Below, in pieces: positions 1 to 4,899 of a stretch of 5,306 nt of DNA; the stretch's first letter is position 1, and each line of letters begins with the position of its first letter. The notes under the pieces are model-generated. The model ran no database searches, was not told the origin of the DNA, and saw nothing but the letters and a program-made list of their open reading frames with translations. The DNA is taken from contig JAFQOY010000205.1 in the NCBI GenBank assembly GCA_017412025.1, positions 1 to 5,306 on the forward strand, in the 5' to 3' direction. The position numbers were made by a program, and so were the translations under genes. The DNA comes from Clostridia bacterium. GTDB taxonomy: Bacteria; Bacillota_A; Clostridia; Christensenellales; Aristaeellaceae.

Positions 1-136
1 GAATGCCCGGCGCATGCTCGCTGACGCCCAGAATGCTCAGCTTCTGCTGCGCTGCTGCCTGCGCCATTTCCCGGATGGTGCCATACGCATGCCCGCTGGC
101 GATGGTATGGGTGTGAAGATCTGCAATAAGTTTCAT
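1..136 (-). CDS. PHP-domain metal-dependent hydrolase, YcdX-like (partial, N-terminal 45 residues)
   Basis: Only the first 45 codons lie in the window; the gene continues past position 1, against roughly 245 residues for E. coli YcdX. The N-terminus reads MKLIADLHTHTIASGHAYGT and then ILGVSEHAPG. This matches the PHP superfamily, where histidines bind a metal cluster for phosphoester hydrolysis. The YcdX-type ligands can be placed as H8 and H10 (DLHTH), H16 (GHAYGT) and H41 (SEHAPG). The HAYGT motif points to the YcdX phosphatase branch rather than histidinol phosphatase or polymerase PHP domains. The ATG at 136 follows an AAGGAAGG ribosome binding site 6 nt away. It sits 35 nt downstream of sdaAA on the same strand with no terminator between, so it is probably the third gene of the serine dehydratase operon. 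The substrate is unknown, and a link to serine metabolism is only inferred from position. Confidence 0.85.
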   Translation of the reverse strand, partial: MKLIADLHTHTIASGHAYGTIREMAQAAAQQKLSILGVSEHAPGI

Positions 137-154
137 TCTAATCCTTCCTTATGC

Positions 155-189
155 ATGCTGTATGTCCGTCGTTATGCTGTATATCCGTC
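155..189. repeat. short tandem duplication spanning the sdaAA stop codon
   Basis: ATGCTGTATGTCCGTC at 155-170 and ATGCTGTATATCCGTC at 174-189 match at 15 of 16 positions with a 19-base period. The right copy encodes the last codons of sdaAA. The stop codon at 172-174 straddles the junction between copies, and the left copy is in the gap before the PHP gene. It looks like a recent local slippage duplication. A role, for example in translation of the next gene, is not shown. Confidence 0.7.
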
Positions 190-1056
190 TTTCTTTCCGC
201 TCATCTTCTGATTGATCGCCTGGCCAAACGGCGTGGCGGCCACGCCGCCCATACCCGTCTCGCGCAGGGAAACGTCCATCTTGTCGCCGACTTCCTTCAT
301 CGCCATGATCACCTCGTCCGGCGGCACGGCGGAACGGATTCCCGCCAGCGCGATATCCGCGCTTGTCATCGCAATGACGGCGCCCGCCGCATTGCGCTTG
401 ACGCAGGGCACCTCGACGAGCCCGGCGACCGGATCGCATACAAGACCCAGCAGGCTCTTGATGGCGATGGCTGCGGCATGGCACACGGCGGCCGCATCCC
501 CGCCCGCCAGATAGCACAGCGCCGCCGCGCCCATGGCGCTCGCCGTGCCGATCTCCGCCTGGCAGCCGCCGGCAGCGCCGGCAATGGACGCCTTTGCCGC
601 GATGACCTGACCGACAGCGCCCGCAACATACAGCGCGCGTACCATGGCCTCGTCGCTCAGGTTTTCCCTCTGCTGGTAGGGCAGCAGCACCGCCGGCAGC
701 ACGCCGCAGCTGCCCGCCGTCGGCGCAGCGACGATGCACTTCATGCATGCGTTGCTCTCGCCCATCTCCAGCGCCTGCGCGATCACGTTGCCGATATACG
801 ATCCGCAAACGGTTTTATTTTCCGCGACGTAATGGCGCATCTTTGCGCCGTCTCCGCCGACCATACCGCTGCTCGAGCGCAATTTCGGATCATAGCTCTC
901 CTTTGCCCGGCAGATGGCATGATAGAGCGAAAGCATCTTCTCAAAAGACTGCTCCTTCGTCACCCCGCGCTCCACGCAGTCGCTGTAGAGGATCACATCG
1001 TACAGATCCTGATATTTTCCCGCTTCCATCAGGAAAGCGAGCGATTCAATGCCCAT
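172..1056 (-). CDS. sdaAA: L-serine dehydratase, iron-sulfur-dependent, alpha subunit
   Basis: This 294-residue cytoplasmic subunit works with SdaAB to convert L-serine to pyruvate and ammonia using an oxygen-sensitive [4Fe-4S] cluster. The full family signature is present: SSSGMVGGDGAKM (61-73), APTAGSCGVLPA (111-122), GGCQAEIG (163-170) and CDPVAGLVEVPC (207-218). The three cluster cysteines are read as C165, C207 and C218; their spacing of 42 and 11 is the same as in the structurally known Legionella enzyme (343, 385, 396). The length is normal for the two-subunit Firmicutes form (about 290) and there is no frameshift. The ATG at 1056 is 3 nt after the sdaAB stop, so its weak GGGG-type ribosome binding site lies inside the end of sdaAB. 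This implies translational coupling and balanced production of the subunits. The C-terminus (KKDGYTA) falls in a short tandem duplication. Confidence 0.97.
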   Translation of the reverse strand: MGIESLAFLMEAGKYQDLYDVILYSDCVERGVTKEQSFEKMLSLYHAICRAKESYDPKLRSSSGMVGGDGAKMRHYVAENKTVCGSYIGNVIAQALEMGESNACMKCIVAAPTAGSCGVLPAVLLPYQQRENLSDEAMVRALYVAGAVGQVIAAKASIAGAAGGCQAEIGTASAMGAAALCYLAGGDAAAVCHAAAIAIKSLLGLVCDPVAGLVEVPCVKRNAAGAVIAMTSADIALAGIRSAVPPDEVIMAMKEVGDKMDVSLRETGMGGVAATPFGQAINQKMSGKKDGYTA

Positions 1057-1059
1057 ACT

Positions 1060-1731
1060 TTACCCCGCTTTCTTCGCGCTGACGAATATGACGTTGCTGA
1101 TGCCGCTGATGCTGTTCAGATAGTCGATGCCGTCCTGCGGCACCTCTTTGTCCGTCTCGATGATCATCACGGCGTTTCCTCCGGGATAATCGCGATACAG
1201 GTGCAGCGTAGCGATGTTCACGCCCTTTTTCGCCAGCATGTCCGTCACGTCGCGCACATGGCCGGGCTGATCCCTGTTCTGCACGATCAGCGTGGGCAGA
1301 TCGCCGGAAAAGCTGACGCGCAGGCCGTTCATCTCCACCACCGCAATGCGCCCGCCGCCCAGCGAAGAGGCGACGACGCAGAGCTTTTTTCCGCTGTGCG
1401 CCGTCAGCGTCAGCCGCGCCGTATTGGGATGCTCCCCGGGGATATTGACGTTTGAAAAGACGAACTCCATCTCCTCTTCCCTGGCCGCGTCAAAGCTGAC
1501 GGCGATGCGCTCGTCATCCGTCTGCATGCCCAGCAGCCCTGCGACAAGCGCCCTGTCCGTTCCGTGCCCCTTTCCTGTGGCGGCAAAGGAACCGGAAAGC
1601 GCAATATCCGCATGCGCGGGCGTTCCTTCATCAAGCAGCCTGCGCGCCATCCTGCCGATGCGCACCGCGCCCGCCGTATGCGAAGAGCTTGGCCCGACCA
1701 TCACGGGGCCGAGAATGTCAAACAGATTCAT
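1060..1731 (-). CDS. sdaAB: L-serine dehydratase, iron-sulfur-dependent, beta subunit
   Basis: The 223-residue partner of SdaAA and first gene of the operon. The serine-dehydratase beta domain carries GPSSSHTAGAVRIG (13-26), TGKGHGTDRAL (52-62), HPNTARL (101-107) and SLGGG (123-127). A C-terminal ACT domain follows at about 147-217 (TLIVQNRDQPGHVRDVTDML then VNIATLHLYRD). In this family the ACT domain is thought to bind an amino acid and regulate the enzyme or its assembly. The length matches the Bacillus-type beta subunit (about 220). A TTG two codons upstream (1737) keeps the frame open but is only 2 nt from the GGAGG motif. The ATG at 1731 is 7 nt from it and gives the usual MNLFDILGPVMVGPSSSHT N-terminus, so I chose it. 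The order sdaAB then sdaAA is the common Firmicutes order. Confidence 0.97.
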   Translation of the reverse strand: MNLFDILGPVMVGPSSSHTAGAVRIGRMARRLLDEGTPAHADIALSGSFAATGKGHGTDRALVAGLLGMQTDDERIAVSFDAAREEEMEFVFSNVNIPGEHPNTARLTLTAHSGKKLCVVASSLGGGRIAVVEMNGLRVSFSGDLPTLIVQNRDQPGHVRDVTDMLAKKGVNIATLHLYRDYPGGNAVMIIETDKEVPQDGIDYLNSISGISNVIFVSAKKAG

Positions 1732-1738
1732 ATCCAAT

Positions 1739-1745
1739 CCTCCCT
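1739..1745 (-). promoter_or_regulatory. ribosome binding site that fixes the sdaAB start
   Basis: On the minus strand this reads AGGGAGG, followed by ATTGGAT and then ATG at 1731, a 7-nt spacing. The alternative TTG start at 1737 would be only 2 nt away, which is too close for normal initiation. Confidence 0.85.
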
Positions 1746-1770
1746 GAACGGAGCATGTTATTTCCCGTTC

Positions 1771-1799
1771 ATCATACCAGAAATCCGGCTCCGATTCAA
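1771..1799 (-). promoter_or_regulatory. sigma-70/sigma-A type promoter of the sdaAB-sdaAA operon
   Basis: On the minus strand the -35 box is TTGAAT (1794-1799) and the -10 box is TATGAT (1771-1776), with an exact 17-nt spacer. Transcription would begin near 1764, leaving a leader of about 30 nt that holds only the ribosome binding site. There is therefore no room for a riboswitch or attenuator. Prediction is from consensus matching only. Confidence 0.65.
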
Positions 1800-1872
1800 C
1801 CGAAGCATGCCCTCATGACGATGCCGTGATTCCGGTTTTTTCTCAAAATCTGCCGGACTTTGATTTACCACT

Positions 1873-1900
1873 ATGAAAATGCGCCGTTATGCTGTACAAT
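1873..1900 (+). promoter_or_regulatory. putative promoter of the exonuclease gene
   Basis: The -10 box is TACAAT (1895-1900) and the best -35 is ATGAAA (1873-1878), 4 of 6 consensus positions with a 16-nt spacer. A start near 1907 would give a leader of about 30 nt before the ATG at 1939. The -10 box lies within a dyad (1891-1920), so the promoter may be controlled by a DNA-binding protein. Confidence 0.45.
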
Positions 1901-1920
1901 ATAGCAGATGTACATACAGC
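1891..1920. promoter_or_regulatory. dyad symmetry over the exonuclease -10 region (possible operator)
   Basis: GCTGTA (1891-1896) is mirrored by TACAGC (1915-1920). Within the same stretch the palindrome TGTACA occurs twice (1893-1898 and 1909-1914), 16 nt apart, about one and a half helical turns. The left arm covers the predicted -10 and the right arm falls just after the predicted start site. This is a typical place for a repressor site. No matching regulator is identified. Confidence 0.35.
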
Positions 1921-1938
1921 AGGAACAGGATGTGAATC

Positions 1939-2952
1939 ATGTTTTGTCTATCCGGCGGAAACTGCCGCCACCTCATCGTATTTGATCTGGAATGGAACCA
2001 GAGCAGCTATAATCCCAACCACCGCATGCCGCATGAGATCATCGAGATCGGCGCATGCCGCGTAAACAGGTATTATCAGGTTGTGGATACCTTCAGCGCG
2101 ATCATCCGCCCCAGGGTATACAAAAAGCTGGACAAGCACATCAAGAAGGTCACGGGCATCACCGAAGAGGAGCTGAGCACAGGCGGAACCTTCAGCGATG
2201 TATTCGGCGATTTTATCGCCTGGTGCGGCGACGATGCGCAGCTGGTCACCTGGGGTCGTGACGATTTTCCCGTTCTCCGGCGCAACGCCGCCTTCTTCCA
2301 GTGCACCATGCCCTTTGATCCCCCTGTCGACGCGCAGCTGGTCTTTGGCTTTGCCTGCCTTGGCAATATGCACCAGCAGATGAATCTGCACATGGCCCTT
2401 GAACACCAGCAGATTGAAATCGAGGTGCCGGCGCACAGGGCCGTATACGACGCGCAGTGCACCGCAGCGATGCTTTCCTCCATCGATGAAGCCGTCTTAT
2501 CGCTTGATGCATCCAGGCGCAGTCAGCTTGACGCCGCAGTGCAGAAGGAAAAGCGCGTCGCCTCCTCCATGCTTCGCTCCCAGCCGACCCGCTATACCTA
2601 TCAGACCGACGCGCTGTGCGACGATTCGCTGATGAACGTCGCGTGCCCCGGCTGCGGAATGCGCACGGCGTTTGACACGCCGTGGTTTGACAGCGGCAGG
2701 GAAAAATACCTCGCCATCGCACACTGCCCCGCGCACGGCTTTGCTTACGGACAGATGCACTTCAAGCGCGCGCCGTCCGGCCTGCTGATCATGCATCAGC
2801 GCGTATACGCCGCCAGCGAAGAGGAGGTCAAAAGCGTGCGCGAGCAGCACAGGCTCTATCTGCTCACTCCGCCGCGCAAGCGCCATCACCGCCTGAACAT
2901 GGAGGACGCTCTGAAGAAAACAGATTCTCCGTCCGGCAGACGTTCGGACTGA
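1939..2952 (+). CDS. DEDDh 3'-5' exonuclease, KapD/ERI-1-like, with C-terminal Cys/His cluster
   Basis: This 337-residue cytoplasmic protein has an N-terminal DnaQ-like (DEDDh) exonuclease domain at about 10-185. The Exo I motif is IVFDLEWNQ with D16 and E18; Exo II is TWGRDD, with D109 the likely metal ligand; Exo III is HRAVYD with H166 and D171 in the H-x4-D pattern. All catalytic residues are present, so it should be an active metal-dependent exonuclease. The closest named group is COG5018 (KapD, inhibitor of the KinA sporulation pathway) and ERI-1-type RNases. The substrate, RNA or DNA, cannot be read from the sequence. Beyond the core is an extra region of about 150 residues with CPGCG (236-240) and HCPAHG (262-267), which could bind zinc through C236, C239, C263 and H266. 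A basic tail (RKRHHR) follows. The ATG at 1939 has AGGA 8 nt upstream. It appears to be transcribed alone. Confidence 0.88.
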   Translation: MFCLSGGNCRHLIVFDLEWNQSSYNPNHRMPHEIIEIGACRVNRYYQVVDTFSAIIRPRVYKKLDKHIKKVTGITEEELSTGGTFSDVFGDFIAWCGDDAQLVTWGRDDFPVLRRNAAFFQCTMPFDPPVDAQLVFGFACLGNMHQQMNLHMALEHQQIEIEVPAHRAVYDAQCTAAMLSSIDEAVLSLDASRRSQLDAAVQKEKRVASSMLRSQPTRYTYQTDALCDDSLMNVACPGCGMRTAFDTPWFDSGREKYLAIAHCPAHGFAYGQMHFKRAPSGLLIMHQRVYAASEEEVKSVREQHRLYLLTPPRKRHHRLNMEDALKKTDSPSGRRSD

Positions 2953-2995
2953 TGACGCGTCCTTCAAAAATCGATCCTTTCCGACGCTCTTCCGC

Positions 2996-3026
2996 CTGAT
3001 TATTTCAAAAAATCTGTAATAATCAG
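2996..3026. repeat. AT-rich 9-bp perfect inverted repeat after the exonuclease gene
   Basis: CTGATTATT (2996-3004) and AATAATCAG (3018-3026) are perfect inverted arms around a 13-nt loop. It lies about 45 nt past the exonuclease stop. No T-run follows, so it is not a standard intrinsic terminator. It may protect the 3' end of the mRNA or be a protein binding site. Confidence 0.5.
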
Positions 3027-3062
3027 AGGATCATACAAATCCAGTTTTAAAACGCACAGTAT

Positions 3063-3074
3063 ATATCATGATAT
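3063..3074. repeat. 12-bp perfect palindrome ATATCATGATAT
   Basis: A perfect palindrome with no loop in the non-coding gap between the exonuclease stop and the convergent terminator. It could be a dimeric-protein site, but the sequence is AT-rich and a chance origin is quite possible. Confidence 0.35.
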
Positions 3075-3092
3075 CGTTTTTCCTTACACGAA

Positions 3093-3118
3093 AAAAGCGC
3101 CGGGTTTCCGACGCTTTT
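3093..3118. terminator. bidirectional intrinsic terminator between the exonuclease and XRE genes
   Basis: AAAAGCG (3093-3099) pairs with CGCTTTT (3112-3118). After one C/A mismatch, CGG pairs with CCG around a GTTT loop. On the plus strand the stem runs into TTTTATATTTTATT. On the minus strand it ends in a run of six T. It can therefore stop transcripts of both converging genes. It is 24 nt from the XRE stop but about 140 nt from the exonuclease stop, so it is best placed for the former. Confidence 0.75.
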
Positions 3119-3141
3119 ATATTTTATTCTCCCTGAAGCAA

Positions 3142-3432
3142 TCAGCCTAGCCCCAGATGATTCTCAATCCGGGAAATCCTCAGCGCAAGAGACTCGTCCG
3201 CCGATTCGCTGATGGTTGCGGTTTTTTTCACATCCGTACGCGCCAGAAGATAATCGCAGGAGACCTCCAGCGTATCGGAAAGCAGGCAAAGCGTCTCAAG
3301 GCTGGGCTGACGCAGTCCTCTTTCATAAAGACCCACCGTATTGAGACTCTTTCCGATGATATCCGCCAGCGCCTGCTGACTCATATGCTTAGCTGTGCGG
3401 GCTGCTTTCAGGCGTTCACCAAACTTGACCAT
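3142..3432 (-). CDS. small XRE/Cro-family helix-turn-helix transcriptional regulator
   Basis: A 96-residue DNA-binding protein. The HTH_XRE domain covers about 4-66: FGERLKAARTAKHMSQQALA is the entry, helix 2 is SQQALADIIG (18-27), and the recognition helix lies in SLNTVGLYERG (29-39). It is followed by the usual RQPSLETLCLLSDTLEVSCDYLLARTD. The remaining 30 residues (KKTATISESADE, then SLALRISRIENHLGLG) form a short polar linker and a probable amphipathic helix that could dimerise. No ligand or peptidase domain is present. The frame is open upstream to 3525, but the ATG at 3432 has GGGAGG 7 nt before it and gives the standard XRE N-terminus, so I use it. It diverges from the acyltransferase gene. 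Repression of itself and of that neighbour is a reasonable inference, not shown. Confidence 0.9.
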   Translation of the reverse strand: MVKFGERLKAARTAKHMSQQALADIIGKSLNTVGLYERGLRQPSLETLCLLSDTLEVSCDYLLARTDVKKTATISESADESLALRISRIENHLGLG

Positions 3433-3439
3433 ACCAAGA

Positions 3440-3445
3440 CCTCCC
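3440..3445 (-). promoter_or_regulatory. ribosome binding site that fixes the XRE gene start
   Basis: It reads GGGAGG on the minus strand, 7 nt before the ATG at 3432. No comparable site precedes the longer frame's start at 3525. That start would also lie upstream of the predicted -10 box and -35 box, so it could not be on the transcript. Confidence 0.85.
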
Positions 3446-3490
3446 AATGCGGCATGTATGCCTCTTCTTTCAATTTCAACCGATATCTTT

Positions 3491-3518
3491 AGTATACGTT
3501 TGAATTGCGGATAGTCTA
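3491..3518 (-). promoter_or_regulatory. putative promoter of the XRE regulator gene
   Basis: On the minus strand the -10 is TATACT (3491-3496) and the -35 is TAGACT (3513-3518), 4 of 6 consensus positions with a 16-nt spacer. Transcription would start near 3484, giving a leader of about 50 nt. The spacer contains AATTCAAA (minus strand), an 8-mer also found in the acyltransferase leader. Confidence 0.5.
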
Positions 3519-3641
3519 CTGACAAAAGTAATGTATTTTTCCAACTTTCACACTATTTTATTCTTTTTTAATCGTTTTCGACGCAATATTTTTCCCTTTC
3601 CACCCATTTTTCTGTATTTGTTTTCTCTGTTTTTCCCCCTT

Positions 3642-3669
3642 TTGTTCCCATGCGCAAAAGTGATATAAT
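3642..3669 (+). promoter_or_regulatory. extended -10 promoter of the acyltransferase gene
   Basis: A consensus -10 TATAAT (3664-3669) is preceded by TGA, making a perfect extended -10 (TGnTATAAT). The -35 is weak, TTGTTC (3642-3647), with a 16-nt spacer, which is normal for extended -10 promoters. Transcription would start near 3676, about 70 nt before the ATG. Confidence 0.7.
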
Positions 3670-3694
3670 AGACCTGCAAAAACAGTACGATTTC

Positions 3695-3708
3695 ATAATT
3701 CAAATTAT
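3695..3708. promoter_or_regulatory. small AT-rich dyad in the acyltransferase leader (possible operator)
   Basis: ATAATT (3695-3700) and AATTAT (3703-3708) are perfect 6-bp arms around CA. It lies about 20-30 nt after the predicted start site, where a bound repressor could block transcription. The XRE protein encoded next door is the obvious candidate, but this is inference from position. Confidence 0.3.
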
Positions 3709-3744
3709 ATCCATTCATCATCGATTCAGACTGGAGATTCAGCC

Positions 3745-4851
3745 ATGAAAAACACTGCTTTCTCCCGCAAAGAAGAAAACCTTACCTTCAGGGCGCTGTA
3801 TCTGCTGGCCATACTCTTCGTTGTAGACGGCCATACCACGCTGTCGGATATGTTTGACCTGGGGCATCTGTTCCGCTATTATTCCTTCCATCTGATGCTC
3901 TTTGCGTTTGGCTCCGGCTATTTCTTTTCTTCAAGCGGTTCCCTTTTCTCCGATATCGCCTCAAGAGCGAAAAAGCTGCTCATCCCGCTCTACGTCTTTA
4001 ACGCCGTATACGGCGTCCTCGCCTTCCTGCTCAGACGCATCGGCGGCTTTGAAATGGGCGCTCCCCTCTCTCTTTATACCCTTCTTGCAGCGCCGCTGAC
4101 GGATGGGCAGCATTTTGTCTACAACCTGGGTTCGTGGTTTCTCTTTCCGCTCTTTCTCTGCCAGGTGATCTACAGCCTTGCCCGAAGAGCTGCCCCGCTG
4201 TGGAAGGACAGGGAAATCATCACGTTTGTCCTATGTCTCATTCCCGGCGTGCTGGCGGTCAATCTCTGCCATGAAGGCAGCCATCAGACCGTGCCGCTGT
4301 TCCTGCTGCGCGCGCTGATCCTTTTGCCCGGCTATGCCGGCGGCCAGCTCTATCGCCGCGCGCTTGAAAAGCACGATCATCTGCCGACCGTTCCCTATCT
4401 GCTCGCTATCGTCATTGCGCGCGCGCTGCTTTGCATGCGCTATGAGAATCTGGCTTATCTGCTCTCCGACTGCTCCTATTTCCCCTGCGGCGCATTCGGC
4501 GTATATGCGGGCGGAGCGCTGGCCATCGCCTTCTTCCTGCGTATCGCCCGGCTGATTGCGCCGTATGTCGGAAAAAGCCGACTGGCGCTCTACGCCAGCA
4601 GGCATACCTTTGACATCATGATGCATCATTTCATGGGCTTCTTTGCCGTCAACTGCGTATTCCTTGTCATGCACATGCTCGGCGTCGGCGCGGCGGATTT
4701 TTCTGTCCGCTCCTTCCGGACGCAGATTGATTACAATTATGCGCCATCGGGCATGCCGGAAATGAACGTGCTGTATCTGCTGTCAGGCATGCTGCTTCCG
4801 CTTGCCGCCGCCTTTGTATCCGACCGGATCAAATCCGCCTTCAGAAAATAA
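3745..4851 (+). CDS. acyltransferase family 3 (OafA-like) integral membrane protein
   Basis: A 368-residue polytopic membrane protein of the acyltransferase-3 family, whose members move acyl groups such as acetyl onto cell-surface sugars or other envelope molecules. I count about ten hydrophobic segments, near residues 14-28, 45-62, 78-97, 128-147, 158-174, 184-203, 213-231, 247-267, 292-314 and 341-360, the usual number for the family. The first helix ends in VVDGH, with H30 matching the conserved N-terminal histidine. FHLMLFAFGSGYFF (48-61) corresponds to the family's H-x-F-FxxSGY-F motif. SRAKKLLIPLYVF (73-85) matches the basic loop before the third helix. There is no C-terminal SGNH domain. 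The ATG at 3745 has GGAG 8 nt upstream. It is monocistronic, with its own promoter and terminator, and diverges from the XRE regulator. The acceptor is unknown because no glycan genes are nearby. Confidence 0.85.
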   Translation: MKNTAFSRKEENLTFRALYLLAILFVVDGHTTLSDMFDLGHLFRYYSFHLMLFAFGSGYFFSSSGSLFSDIASRAKKLLIPLYVFNAVYGVLAFLLRRIGGFEMGAPLSLYTLLAAPLTDGQHFVYNLGSWFLFPLFLCQVIYSLARRAAPLWKDREIITFVLCLIPGVLAVNLCHEGSHQTVPLFLLRALILLPGYAGGQLYRRALEKHDHLPTVPYLLAIVIARALLCMRYENLAYLLSDCSYFPCGAFGVYAGGALAIAFFLRIARLIAPYVGKSRLALYASRHTFDIMMHHFMGFFAVNCVFLVMHMLGVGAADFSVRSFRTQIDYNYAPSGMPEMNVLYLLSGMLLPLAAAFVSDRIKSAFRK

Positions 4852-4861
4852 GTCCATATCA

Positions 4862-4885
4862 AAAGCCCGGCAGACGCCGGGCTTT
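4862..4885. terminator. bidirectional intrinsic terminator between the acyltransferase and trmO
   Basis: AAAGCCCGGC (4862-4871) and GCCGGGCTTT (4876-4885) form a perfect 10-bp stem with an AGAC loop. It starts 11 nt after the acyltransferase stop and ends 14 nt from the trmO stop on the other strand. The T-run is short on both sides (3 on plus, 4 on minus), but the GC-rich stem is strong. Confidence 0.85.
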
Positions 4886-4899
4886 ATACTATCCTCAGA

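Larger units (their letters stand above)
3433..3744. other. divergent, pyrimidine-rich intergenic region between the XRE and acyltransferase genes
   Basis: These 312 bases hold no credible gene. From the left they contain the XRE ribosome binding site, the XRE promoter, a T/C-rich tract from about 3535 to 3650, the acyltransferase promoter, and a leader of about 70 nt with a small AT dyad. By my count 3541-3650 is about 79% pyrimidine on the plus strand, and 3591-3650 about 87%. Base composition is clearly more AT-rich than the flanking genes, as expected for a shared regulatory region. No tRNA or known riboswitch fold is recognised. Confidence 0.7.

Noticed and set aside
149..808. A 219-codon minus-strand frame within sdaAA
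   Set aside because: Its Arg/Gly-rich translation is an out-of-frame reading of sdaAA, and the sdaAA frame carries all family motifs.
151..1455. A 434-codon open frame on the plus strand opposite sdaAA and sdaAB
   Set aside because: It is antisense to two well-identified genes, has a His/Arg/Ala-rich composition typical of the mirror of a GC-rich gene, and shows no recognisable domain. It is a shadow frame.
1823..1858. Possible hairpin TCCGG/CCGGA in the sdaAB-exonuclease gap
   Set aside because: Five-base arms around a long AT-rich loop give little stability, and it lies upstream of both promoters, so it is not transcribed as a leader.
170..1896. A 12-base match CGTTATGCTGTA at 170-181 and 1885-1896
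   Set aside because: One or two chance 12-mer matches are expected in a window this size, and the two sites have no common context.
1732..1938. Riboswitch or T-box upstream of the serine operon
   Set aside because: The predicted leader is only about 30 nt and no conserved riboswitch core is visible.
2246..2967. Minus-strand frames of 156-162 codons opposite the exonuclease gene
   Set aside because: They overlap an intact DEDDh exonuclease, lack convincing ribosome binding sites, and are low-complexity Arg/Ala-rich translations.
3157..3492. A 111-codon plus-strand frame opposite the XRE gene
   Set aside because: It is antisense to a clear HTH protein, has no domain, and its start lacks a ribosome binding site.
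3723..3742. Direct repeat GATTCAG at 3723-3729 and 3736-3742 just before the acyltransferase ATG
   Set aside because: It is only seven bases long, and the second copy overlaps the ribosome binding site region. Chance is the simplest explanation.
4231..4674. A 147-codon minus-strand frame inside the acyltransferase gene
   Set aside because: It is the polar mirror of transmembrane helices, antisense to a gene with clear family features.
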